This document shows, one piece after another, positions 42,712 to 51,621 of a stretch of 64,000 nucleotides of DNA. The notes beneath the pieces are model-generated. The model was not told the DNA's origin and ran no database searches. It saw nothing but the letters and a program-made list of their open reading frames with translations. Each line of letters opens with the position of its first letter. Positions within the stretch are counted from its first letter, which is position 1. A program made the position numbers and the translations under genes. Source of the DNA: Leptospira ainlahdjerensis (GTDB lineage: Bacteria; Spirochaetota; Leptospiria; Leptospirales; Leptospiraceae); the NCBI RefSeq assembly GCF_016919175.1, contig NZ_JAFFPU010000069.1:1-64000 (forward strand). The letters are read 5' to 3'.

Positions 42712-43635
42712 TTATTCTCCACTCAGTTTTAGGAATATCGCGTCGGTGAGATTTTCTAAATCCTCGCCTTCGATGCTGTATTCTGTTTGGAGAACCGAGC
42801 GAATCAGGGCGGACCGAATTTCCATTCCTTGATTTCTAACACGATCTGAAATATCGGAGATGATGAGTTCGACAAACCGGTCTTGCGCTTGAGGATCCGA
42901 TTGAAAGAGTTTTGTTAAGAAGTCGAGTTTGCGTTCGATTCGTAAGAGGCGTTCTAATTCGAAGGATTCTAAATTCTGCGAATCTTCCAGCGAGTCCGAT
43001 ACTCCTTCTAAAATACTCTTCTCAATGTCTCGAAGAAATATCGCGCCCTTTATCAATTGAACCGAGGTATCTGGATTTATTACTTCTTGGAGTGGCGCGA
43101 TCGCACATTTACGAAGAAGAATTTTGCGAATCGTCTTTCCTTGATAGTCTTGAGGTCTCGCGAATCCGGAAACGGAAGCTCCCCAACCTTGGAATCCAGC
43201 TTGAAGACCTTTTCGAATTTCCTCTGCGAATTTGTTTCCGGGAAAAAGTCTTCCGAGGATATATAGTCCGTCGTCTTTGATTCCGTAGTGAGTCGGAAAA
43301 TCTTCTTTTAACCCGATTTGTTCGGGTGCGCCAATGATCGCTTCTGCTTTCGATTTTTGTAAATCGACTAAGAGAGATCCGGTTAGCTTTCCCTCTTTTT
43401 TTAGGTCTCGAATCTCTTTATCGATATGATCGGTTAAATGGTTAAAATCGAAATATCCTTGAGAGGTAAACTCCGAACGCATCGAAGGATCCGCGTAGGC
43501 AGATTTAAGAATGACTTCACCTTGTCTGTCTTCTCGTTCCGAAGACGCTTTGACAAGAATCTTTATTGCGCCAGTCCGATCCTCCGGAGTGGCTTTCATT
43601 ATTTGGAAAGGATGAAGAAATTGGGTCTCTGACAT
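42712..43635 (-). CDS. Prohead protease
   Basis: A 307-residue protein: IKILVKASSEREDRQGEVILKSAY opens it as in phage prohead proteases of the S78/herpes-like group; the conserved His lies in YFDFNHLTDHI and the Ser in GWGASVSGFARPQ. A helical C-terminal 120 residues probably serve as delivery domain. It begins the protease-scaffold-capsid trio (3-base gap to the scaffold), cleaving scaffold and capsid N-termini. Confidence 0.75.
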   Translation of the reverse strand: MSETQFLHPFQIMKATPEDRTGAIKILVKASSEREDRQGEVILKSAYADPSMRSEFTSQGYFDFNHLTDHIDKEIRDLKKEGKLTGSLLVDLQKSKAEAIIGAPEQIGLKEDFPTHYGIKDDGLYILGRLFPGNKFAEEIRKGLQAGFQGWGASVSGFARPQDYQGKTIRKILLRKCAIAPLQEVINPDTSVQLIKGAIFLRDIEKSILEGVSDSLEDSQNLESFELERLLRIERKLDFLTKLFQSDPQAQDRFVELIISDISDRVRNQGMEIRSALIRSVLQTEYSIEGEDLENLTDAIFLKLSGE

Positions 43636-43724
43636 AGAGACTCTTGTATTGGAAAACTAAAAATCGGAAGGGGAAATCTGTACGAAGTAAGTATTAGGCT
43701 TGAACTACATGGAAACTATTTTCT

Positions 43725-43949
43725 CTATTTTTTTGCTACAAAATCTCCTCGTAGAAACTTAAAAAGAACTCGCAGATAACTACAATTATACTCAATAAAA
43801 AGCCATCCTTCCTCGCTTACGGGGAAGAGCAATGGTATATAACGAAAAATACCAGCAACAAACCATTCTCCGTTTTCCTGCCAACCATACATCGGAAACC
43901 CCATATAAAAGAGCTTTTTAATTTCCCTATTTGAATTCAAAATTTGCAC
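43725..43949 (-). CDS. Hypothetical small protein
   Basis: A 74-residue aromatic-rich frame (YMGFPMYGWQENGEWFVAGIFRYIPLLFPV), with no clear ribosome-binding site. It lies between the small virion gene and the protease gene. The residue pattern looks natural but the call is weak. Confidence 0.4.
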   Translation of the reverse strand: MQILNSNREIKKLFYMGFPMYGWQENGEWFVAGIFRYIPLLFPVSEEGWLFIEYNCSYLRVLFKFLRGDFVAKK

Positions 43950-44039
43950 CTAAGCGAGTGATAAGAATCCTTGTTTTTCTAATATTGTCAAGTTCGTACT
44001 TTCTGAAATTCCCGTAATAAATCTCAGAATTATAAATGC

Positions 44040-44429
44040 TTATGGATCTGAGACTAAAAGATAAACCCGCAATTTCCCAACCGAACAACCATTAGGACTC
44101 CAATATACTCGGGCCTGAGAAAGCGCCGAAATTGTATCAAATGCAAATCCTAAGAATATTCCTGGGATGGACAGATCAGTTCCCCCAGGATCGAGCCATT
44201 TGTCTGAAAGGATAGTATCCCCTACTGTTAGGTTTGGTGAGCCGTTAAAAGGGATTAAAACTCTTACAAAAACTTGAACAACGATGGAATTAACCTGTAA
44301 AATATCTCCTAAGTTTATCGTGCCGGCCGCGTTAGAAAAATCTATTTCGGCTTCTGCCACGTTCAACTTTTTCAATCGGTTATCCTCCGGAAAATCGTCA
44401 AAAGTAAATGGACCAAGGAAAGTTGGCAT
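44040..44429 (-). CDS. Small strand-rich virion protein (decoration candidate)
   Basis: A 129-residue, strand-rich protein of Leu/Val alternation (GDILQVNSIVVQVFVRVLIPF) without membrane helices or Lys-rich regions. Its place between the polyvalent gene and protease/capsid genes fits a decoration or fibre protein, as in other phages. No family recognised. Confidence 0.45.
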   Translation of the reverse strand: MPTFLGPFTFDDFPEDNRLKKLNVAEAEIDFSNAAGTINLGDILQVNSIVVQVFVRVLIPFNGSPNLTVGDTILSDKWLDPGGTDLSIPGIFLGFAFDTISALSQARVYWSPNGCSVGKLRVYLLVSDP

Positions 44430-44493
44430 CGAATTAATTCATAATCACCTCTCTAAATCGGAGAAGAGGAATCTTATTTCCCGTTCTATTCCT

Positions 44494-47400
44494 TCATTTC
44501 TTTGCCTTTTTCACAATGTCGCTGATAGTCAGATAATTTTCCAAAATGGATGAAATACGAGGGGAATTAGAGTCGAAGGATTTTTCCACATGTTTCACTT
44601 TTTTTAAGTCATTCATAAATTCATCGAAAGCTAAATTGATTCTTACTCTTTCTTCGCCTTGCGGAAACATGATTAATTGATATTGATCTGGAGGGACAGA
44701 ACCAAGATCCTCCACTGAAGTTGGGCTAACTAAATAGTTATTAATCATGTTCTTATTTGAAAGTTTATCATCTACATAAGATTCAAATGCTCTTGCAAAG
44801 AGTTCGTAAGACTTTGATAATTCTTTAACCCCGGTTTGAACTGCCTTTGAATAAAAGGAAGTTTTTTTCCCATCTGGATTTACTTGCATCACTTCTAATA
44901 ATTTTCGCGCTTCCTTTGCCAAAGGTCCGTCTGTTCCGGAACTAATAAAGTATTCATGATTTCTCGAATATTCTAATCCAGAAGCAAAATGATCTAAGAA
45001 ATGACCAAATTCATGGGCAATAGATCCATCACCTTTAGTTTTTGTAATATTAATGATTTTATAACCGGGTTCGTAATGTGCGGTTTGACCTGGTTTCCCA
45101 CGAGCTCCGAAAGCCATACTTAATCCGCTTTTTTCAACGGTTTTATGAATATCTATTTCGAGAGCATCTTCCAAGTCTTTTAAAGCGGAAACGAATCTAG
45201 TAATATGATCTCTGGAAGAAACATCGTCCATGTAATTGCCAAATTGAACGGATTTGAATCCCCAAAACTTAGTAAGTCCTTCCGTGGAGATTTCGTTTTC
45301 ATGAATTGTCCGACCATTTTGACGGATCATTACATCTAAGGGCGATCTTCGAGGAGTTTTGTTTTGAATGGTTTTTGGAACGTCGGATTTACTTTTTTCT
45401 GTCCACGACCAATCTGAATCTCGAACTCTGTTTTTTGGAGTCTCAGCCCATTTTTCCCTCGAAGGAGGAAATTTTGGAGTTAGGAGATCTTTATATTTAT
45501 TTTCAGCCTGAATTTTACGTTCGGGATCGTTTCTATAATTATCTTTAAAGAATTTTTCAAAAGTAGGATACCTTTTTTGGAAGTCGGCTATTAATTCTCT
45601 GTTACGAATTTCGAATTGTTTTTGGAATTTCTCATAACGAGTAGTTGCTTCTTCTTCCGTCAAAGGATTGTACAACCCAGCCTGATTCCAAGCATTGAGT
45701 CCCGCTTCCGATCTTTTGTGAAGCATATTGAATAGCTTATCACCAAATACACTTCCAAAAACGATTAGTTCCGGATCCTTCTTCGATTGAAATGCGGACT
45801 TCTTTACAAAAGCATCTGCTTCCTTCCGAATAGGACCAATATCTTTTAAAGTTCCACTTAGTATTTTTTCAACCAATACTTCTGCACCGGGAACGATCGA
45901 CGCTATTCGATCGAGATACTTGCTTTTTATTTCTCCGATTGAATTTGAATTAAAATTTGGATCTGAAATTTCTCTGCGTAGGGAAGACAATTCCGTAGTT
46001 AATTTTCCAAATTGACTGTAAGTTGATATTTCATAAAAGGAATACGCATAATCTTCTATCTCATTGAGTGTTTTGGCGTTTAAGATTGGAGTTATTAATT
46101 TATTCAGTAATTGAACATACTTCCGTCGCGCGTATTCTGAATCTACGGGCTTAGATGCTATTGACTCATACAATTTTGATTTAAGATAAACAAGACCTGG
46201 CTCCTCTCCTCTGTCTTTATAAACCTTAAAATCGAAAGCAGGTAAGACTCTTTCTTTTTTTACAACTCGTTCTGCGGTTACAGGATCAAGACTTTCAATT
46301 TCGGAAAGGGATAAAATTTTTGATAAGGCGGCGAGTTCTTTCTTGGAACCTGGAATTCTCTCGTTAGTATCCTTAAACTCCTTATTTTTCTCTCTTTCGT
46401 CGAGTAAAGGTTGAACGTGATCTCGAGTGATTTCCTTTTTTGCCAATTTCACGATCTCACGAATTTTTTCTTTGTATGAATCTTTTTTAAAGTTTGGATT
46501 TTGTGGAAGGATTTTTTCCTTAAATTCAGAAATTGGATTTGTATCGTGTTTTCCTTTAGCATTTTGATTTCCTATCATCGCTTGAGAAAGTGTATTCGAA
46601 TCCGCCGGTTTTACGATTTTTTCATATTCTTCAGGTTCGGAAAAATACTTCTGGTATAGACGTTTTGACCTTTTCCCTTGATCGATCGCTTCTGTCTTTG
46701 TTTTAAAGAGCAAAGGCCAATCACCAAGTTTATCTCCATCAATCGGAAATTTTAAAGTCCAATCTTTAGAATTACTCGCAACTCCACGATTGGAAACATT
46801 CAATTCCGGTTGATAGCTATCGAGGAAGGTACGTGAAATCCCCCCATTCATATTTTTTTCATACAAAATATCGTCTGAATGTTTTGTTAGAGTGACTAAT
46901 CGAGTAGAAACTCCGGTTTGTCTGAAAGAATCCTTACCTTTAAACGATCCTTCGGGTAACTTTTCAGAAGCTCCTCCTTTTTCAGAAAGCCATTCACGAA
47001 ATTCCTGAGATCGATGATCCTGGCGAAAGAATGGACCTTCGGACATGATTGCAACGAGTTTACCACCCGGTTTTAGAAGTGAATACGCGTGCTTGACATG
47101 GCGGATATCATTGCCATTCTCAAAGGGTGGATTCATAAGAATTCGATCATATCGTTTATCTACAAAATCTAAAAAATCATCTGCGACTACTGTATATCCT
47201 TTTGCTTGTAGAATGTTCTTTAATGAATACACAGGTTCGATAGTATCCGGGTGAATCCCTGTTTCTTCCGTAATCGTTTCGGCTAAATCCCCTTTTCCGG
47301 CAGAAGGTTCGAGAACGTCCATTCCTGGTTTTATATCGGCTTCTATGATAAGCCTTTGAGCCAAGGGTTTTGGAGTCGGGAAAAAACCTGGAATTTTACC

Positions 47401-49230
47401 TCCAATCAAATCTCTTTCCAGATTTCGAATTTCTGCTTTTTTCGGATCGGATCCACCGCTCTTGTTTTTTGCAATGAGTGTGCGGAGATACTGACCGGCT
47501 TCATGGACTTGTTCAAATGTGGTAAGCCCGAGTCTCAAAACCGCTAACGCTCTTTCGTTGTAATTTGGATAGGGATTTCCTTTGAAATATAACTCATAAG
47601 GATTTCCTTCAATGATTACCGGTTTTTTAGTATTAGGTTTTGCTGGGCGCGCGTATAAACACTGCTCTATTTTATTAATCTTATCCATGAGGCGTTTCAA
47701 AGATTCAGCCTCTTCCAGATTCGAAGTATCGATAAATTCAGCCTCGCCGGAAGGTAACGTCCTTTGAACCTTACTTGCTTCTTCTAATTCCGACTTTGAA
47801 ATCAGTCCGTTTTTATATGCCCAATTTAGGTTATGACCGTAAATTTTATTACTACCTGAAACTGAGATACGGTCCGTTTTTTTTTCTGCAATGAAACGAG
47901 GTTCTAGTTTTCGAAACCATACTGATAATTTTTCAGTCAGGGGTTTTTGATCTTGTGTATGTCTCTGGATCCTGTAATTGTCAAGCGACCTAGAAACATT
48001 GAGAATTTGTTCGATGTCTTTTTTACTTTTTATTCTTTTGAGATTTTCAGGGAAAGTCCCTAAGCCCACTTCCTCTGCTATTCCCCGTAAAGCAGATTGA
48101 ATGTCTCGCATCTTCTTTGCGTCTTCATACATAGAATCCGCGATTCTTGCTCTGCGATAGGTTAGGTTTTGTTTTGATATTGGAGGGCTTTCCTTGTTAC
48201 GAATCGATTCTTCCATCGCATCCGCTAGATTTCTAAATTTTGCAGAAACGACCGCACGTTTAACCGGAGAATCATCTTCGATCGGTTTTGGTTTGTTTTT
48301 TTCGTTATATTTGAGTAAGGAATCTGAGATATAATTACGAATTATTTTTAAAACGATGGACGGTTCTTTTTGAACAAGTTTTGAAAGTGCGTCATTGATT
48401 TTGACCGATATGGAAGGAGCGATTTGTTTTTTGTCTACCGACTCTTTCAGGCGCTCTACAAATTGACTTTCTACGAGCGTCAAATTCGAATCTTGTAACT
48501 GGCTTACCACTCCGGACAAAGTGTTTGCAGTAAGAGTTGAATTGGAAGTTTTCTCGACCTCGTGTTTCCCGGCCGCATTATCATTTCCAAGCATTGCCTC
48601 AGAGAGTGATCGTTTCGACTCATGGACTTTTGCCGAGATTAGAGAACGAATAATTTTATTTACATTTTCCGAAGTGATACTAACAAACTTGTAGGAAATG
48701 TTTAAGAGACTATTTAGATTATTTCCTTCCCTGTCTGCAAGTTCCCCGAACTCAAGAGCACGGTTGTTTAGTCCCGCATCTATGAGAGAATTTTTTACCT
48801 GTAAAATGTAGTCTTCTAAACTTCGAATCGATTCCGGGAAGTAGCTGGGTTTGAAATTTTGGTTTACGAATTTCTTTTCAGTTTTAGGAGCAATGTCGAA
48901 TAGACTTGGCTCTGATGGACTTATTTGTTTTTCTCGTTTTTGTTTATTTTCAGAACTTCGGTTAAATGTCTTTTCTTCGATTGGAGGGGATTCATTATTT
49001 TTGATCGTGGCTTTTGAAGAGTGTTCGGTATTTTTTACCGTATCTGCAATTAGTTTGGACGCGCGAGATCTCGAGGGAGCATTAATCATAGCCCAAGCTC
49101 CCTTTTCACCGGAAGGTTTTACCTTTCGCCAAACAGATCCGTCTGCGTGAGTTGAAGGCCAGCCTACCGGCTTTTCATTCGATTTTAGAACTAGTAAAGT
49201 GGATTTTACGACTTCACGGATAGAAGACAT
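44494..49230 (-). CDS. Giant polyvalent protein: DNA methylase plus LPD1 metallopeptidase-like domain
   Basis: A 1578-residue protein, carried probably inside the virion and ejected with DNA. Near residue 640 lies DVLEPSAGKGDLAE (motif I) and near 698 ILMNPPF, the catalytic motif of amino-methyltransferases (N6-adenine type likely). Near the C-terminus is an LPD1-type domain: FWGFKSVQFGNYMDD, LSMAFGARGKPGQTAHYEPGYKIINITK, then AHEFGHFLDH (HExxH near 1407). Two nearly alike peptides, AMLGNDNAAGKH (near 215) and AMIGNQNAKGKH (near 888), each follow an SL/TLS stretch. This multidomain make-up is known from phage and plasmid polyvalent proteins that protect or establish the element on entry. Confidence 0.75.
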   Translation of the reverse strand: MSSIREVVKSTLLVLKSNEKPVGWPSTHADGSVWRKVKPSGEKGAWAMINAPSRSRASKLIADTVKNTEHSSKATIKNNESPPIEEKTFNRSSENKQKREKQISPSEPSLFDIAPKTEKKFVNQNFKPSYFPESIRSLEDYILQVKNSLIDAGLNNRALEFGELADREGNNLNSLLNISYKFVSITSENVNKIIRSLISAKVHESKRSLSEAMLGNDNAAGKHEVEKTSNSTLTANTLSGVVSQLQDSNLTLVESQFVERLKESVDKKQIAPSISVKINDALSKLVQKEPSIVLKIIRNYISDSLLKYNEKNKPKPIEDDSPVKRAVVSAKFRNLADAMEESIRNKESPPISKQNLTYRRARIADSMYEDAKKMRDIQSALRGIAEEVGLGTFPENLKRIKSKKDIEQILNVSRSLDNYRIQRHTQDQKPLTEKLSVWFRKLEPRFIAEKKTDRISVSGSNKIYGHNLNWAYKNGLISKSELEEASKVQRTLPSGEAEFIDTSNLEEAESLKRLMDKINKIEQCLYARPAKPNTKKPVIIEGNPYELYFKGNPYPNYNERALAVLRLGLTTFEQVHEAGQYLRTLIAKNKSGGSDPKKAEIRNLERDLIGGKIPGFFPTPKPLAQRLIIEADIKPGMDVLEPSAGKGDLAETITEETGIHPDTIEPVYSLKNILQAKGYTVVADDFLDFVDKRYDRILMNPPFENGNDIRHVKHAYSLLKPGGKLVAIMSEGPFFRQDHRSQEFREWLSEKGGASEKLPEGSFKGKDSFRQTGVSTRLVTLTKHSDDILYEKNMNGGISRTFLDSYQPELNVSNRGVASNSKDWTLKFPIDGDKLGDWPLLFKTKTEAIDQGKRSKRLYQKYFSEPEEYEKIVKPADSNTLSQAMIGNQNAKGKHDTNPISEFKEKILPQNPNFKKDSYKEKIREIVKLAKKEITRDHVQPLLDEREKNKEFKDTNERIPGSKKELAALSKILSLSEIESLDPVTAERVVKKERVLPAFDFKVYKDRGEEPGLVYLKSKLYESIASKPVDSEYARRKYVQLLNKLITPILNAKTLNEIEDYAYSFYEISTYSQFGKLTTELSSLRREISDPNFNSNSIGEIKSKYLDRIASIVPGAEVLVEKILSGTLKDIGPIRKEADAFVKKSAFQSKKDPELIVFGSVFGDKLFNMLHKRSEAGLNAWNQAGLYNPLTEEEATTRYEKFQKQFEIRNRELIADFQKRYPTFEKFFKDNYRNDPERKIQAENKYKDLLTPKFPPSREKWAETPKNRVRDSDWSWTEKSKSDVPKTIQNKTPRRSPLDVMIRQNGRTIHENEISTEGLTKFWGFKSVQFGNYMDDVSSRDHITRFVSALKDLEDALEIDIHKTVEKSGLSMAFGARGKPGQTAHYEPGYKIINITKTKGDGSIAHEFGHFLDHFASGLEYSRNHEYFISSGTDGPLAKEARKLLEVMQVNPDGKKTSFYSKAVQTGVKELSKSYELFARAFESYVDDKLSNKNMINNYLVSPTSVEDLGSVPPDQYQLIMFPQGEERVRINLAFDEFMNDLKKVKHVEKSFDSNSPRISSILENYLTISDIVKKAKK

Positions 49231-49309
49231 TCTGTCCGAAAGTGTAGAAGAATAGAGTCTATCGGAGTTTGGTTTTCAAGTCTGTGAAATCAAAATGGAT
49301 TCCTTTTCT

Positions 49310-50878
49310 TCACTCAGTATAGGCTTTTGAAGAGGTAGGACTCCATTTAAACGAAACGTTAGTATTTGCTTTCGCTTGGCCGGGTGAGAATTCATCGATT
49401 ACGTCTGTGATATATCCAAATTCACTGATTTCATCTTCCGGCATGGGATAATTCTTCGAAGAATCCATAACAATTCGAAAGGGCATTCCCGGACGTAAAG
49501 GGATAAAAGGAAGATCAAAGGAACCACTGGCAATTTTTAATTCTTCTTTATTACAGAAAATACTAAAGAGCATATCTCGAATTTTAGCGAGTTCGTCTTT
49601 GTAGTTTTCTTTGTTATTTTCGTTTAAATTTTCTTCTTTAAAAACGAGTCCCGCCATCTTTACATGAAGTAGTTTAGGCCCAAAAATAGAACGGAGTTTG
49701 TCTTCGTATTTCGGTTCGGAAAGTACCGTTCCAAATTGTTGAAACGTATTTTGAATAACGTGAACTCCGGCGATCACCGAATCTTCCGAATCCTCGATAC
49801 GGTAATTTTTTAGATCATCAAATGCCAAATAATAACAAGCATCGATATTTGAGGTTTTTAAATCCCGGTATTTCCCATCCTTTCCAAACATGTAAAACGG
49901 AGTTGGCCTGAATACTACCTTCGCCTCTTTCCTTCCAACTTCGTATTCCTCGATCGTATTCGATCCAATCTCTCCCAAAGAAACTCCTTTCCCATATAAT
50001 CCGTCAATTTGAAAAGATTGAAGTGGATCCACGAACAATTCATAGAGGGGTTCAGAAACATACGATCTTAGAATCTCCCAAAAATTAACATAAGAACCGA
50101 TCGAAAAGCTCGACAAAACTTGTGATTCGTATGTGAAAAATTCAGTGTATGCTTTTTTAGGAAGAAGGATCGTTAAAATAGAATCTGGATCGGTTTGTGA
50201 AGTCGGTGAAAGGACTGGATGATCTGCGTACCTTGAAACGTTCATAAGTGAACAAAAAAACTCATCCCAAAAGTTTTTGATTAAATCAGATAGCTGACCC
50301 TGCAAAAATACTTTCGTCGCTTTCATGATTACGCCTGCATAAGATTCTTGGGTTCGAGTGGGTGGCGTCCCTTCCGTTCTTTGATAATCGATAAAAAAAT
50401 CTGTGTCGGAAAGAAGGGTTTCAATCGGTGAAATAGTCACGCTTACAAAACTTTTTCCCTCTGCCGAATATTCTCTAGGCGCAGATTTTACCTTCCCGAC
50501 GTTTAACTTGTTAAACCTACTTTCCTTTGAATTCCCCGATCCATTATCGTAATAAATAAAAACGATACTCCGGACCGAAAATATATCTCTGAATCTTAGA
50601 AATTCTCCTTCTTTGATTTGAGACAAAGGAAGCGGAGTTTCAGAATTACGTTGTACGAAGTAAGATTCTTGGTACGGAATTGTTAGAGAGATTCCTCCTC
50701 TTTGCGCGGAAATGGAACGATGAGATTTAATCGTTGTAACGTGTTCCACTGGAAAGAAGATATTACTGGAGGAGCCGGGTAAATGGACCTCGATCGCAAA
50801 GGACTTTGGTGGAAATCCAATGTCTCTACGCTCTGTGATCTTTTCTACTTTGTCAGAATCGGATTGCGGATTCGGCAC
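49310..50878 (-). CDS. Baseplate hub-like protein
   Basis: A 522-residue protein starting with strands (FAIEVHLPGSSSNIFFPVEHVTTIKSHRSISAQRGGISLTIPYQESY) followed by mixed domains. Position directly behind the spike gene and the LysM gene supports a hub (gp27/gpD-like) role. Sequence is too divergent for a family call. Confidence 0.5.
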   Translation of the reverse strand: MPNPQSDSDKVEKITERRDIGFPPKSFAIEVHLPGSSSNIFFPVEHVTTIKSHRSISAQRGGISLTIPYQESYFVQRNSETPLPLSQIKEGEFLRFRDIFSVRSIVFIYYDNGSGNSKESRFNKLNVGKVKSAPREYSAEGKSFVSVTISPIETLLSDTDFFIDYQRTEGTPPTRTQESYAGVIMKATKVFLQGQLSDLIKNFWDEFFCSLMNVSRYADHPVLSPTSQTDPDSILTILLPKKAYTEFFTYESQVLSSFSIGSYVNFWEILRSYVSEPLYELFVDPLQSFQIDGLYGKGVSLGEIGSNTIEEYEVGRKEAKVVFRPTPFYMFGKDGKYRDLKTSNIDACYYLAFDDLKNYRIEDSEDSVIAGVHVIQNTFQQFGTVLSEPKYEDKLRSIFGPKLLHVKMAGLVFKEENLNENNKENYKDELAKIRDMLFSIFCNKEELKIASGSFDLPFIPLRPGMPFRIVMDSSKNYPMPEDEISEFGYITDVIDEFSPGQAKANTNVSFKWSPTSSKAYTE

Positions 50879-50901
50879 AAAGAAAATTGTAAAGGATTAG
50901 G

Positions 50902-51621
50902 TCATATCGGAGGACTTGTCTTTGTGGGAGGCAATGGTCCTGGGTTATAAAGATGGTCGTGTTCTTTTAAAGAGGTTCCCGCCGCGATCACATCGACATC
51001 GGATATGATCTTTTCTGTTGCTTCAATTTTTCCGGTGATATCCAAATCACCCTCTAAAGTCGTTTTTCCTACAATTTTCGTATCACCATTTATTTGAACT
51101 TTGGAATTTATCTCCACCTCTTCAAACGTGAGGGTTGCCTTTTTGGATGTAAAATCAAGTTTCAATACGACTTCTTGCGAGTCGTTGTAGACCTCTATCT
51201 TATTCGTTGTCTGACGAACCGCGTAACCCGACTCGTGAAAATCAATGATATCTGATTCGGGATCGATAAAAGAATATTTATTCCAAAAGTCCTGAATATT
51301 TGATAAGTCGGAATCCTTTGTAGAAAATGGAAAGACTTGAGTGATGAGAGGAGCACGAAAAGAACCTCCTATAAATTCAAGCAATACAAGCTGATTTTTT
51401 TTAAGACCAAACGCTCTACCGTGAGCATTCCCTCCTTGTTTTAAAAATGGCCCAAAGTACCTGACCTTTTGAAACGGTTCTCCAAAAGTTGTCAGAACAT
51501 TTGCACGAAACCTCGGAAGAACTTCGGTAACGATCGCGATCATCGGAGGAGTCAATCTCGCATCCGGAGACTGCGGTTTTTCCTGCCAATCAAAAGGATC
51601 GTTCGAAAATGACCCTCTCAT
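50902..51621 (-). CDS. Baseplate spike protein, gpV-like
   Basis: A 239-residue protein with an OB-fold start (MIAIVTEVLPRFRANVLTT, GRAFGLKKNQLVLLEFIGGSFRAPLITQVFP), then a triple-stranded beta-helix repeat (KVQINGDTKIVGKTTLEGDLDITGKIEAT) and the closing HDHLYNPGPLPPT, whose His-x-His and Pro-Pro match gpV-type tips that hold iron. The spike pierces the outer membrane. It overlaps the LysM-gp25 gene (stop/start). Confidence 0.75.
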   Translation of the reverse strand: MRGSFSNDPFDWQEKPQSPDARLTPPMIAIVTEVLPRFRANVLTTFGEPFQKVRYFGPFLKQGGNAHGRAFGLKKNQLVLLEFIGGSFRAPLITQVFPFSTKDSDLSNIQDFWNKYSFIDPESDIIDFHESGYAVRQTTNKIEVYNDSQEVVLKLDFTSKKATLTFEEVEINSKVQINGDTKIVGKTTLEGDLDITGKIEATEKIISDVDVIAAGTSLKEHDHLYNPGPLPPTKTSPPI

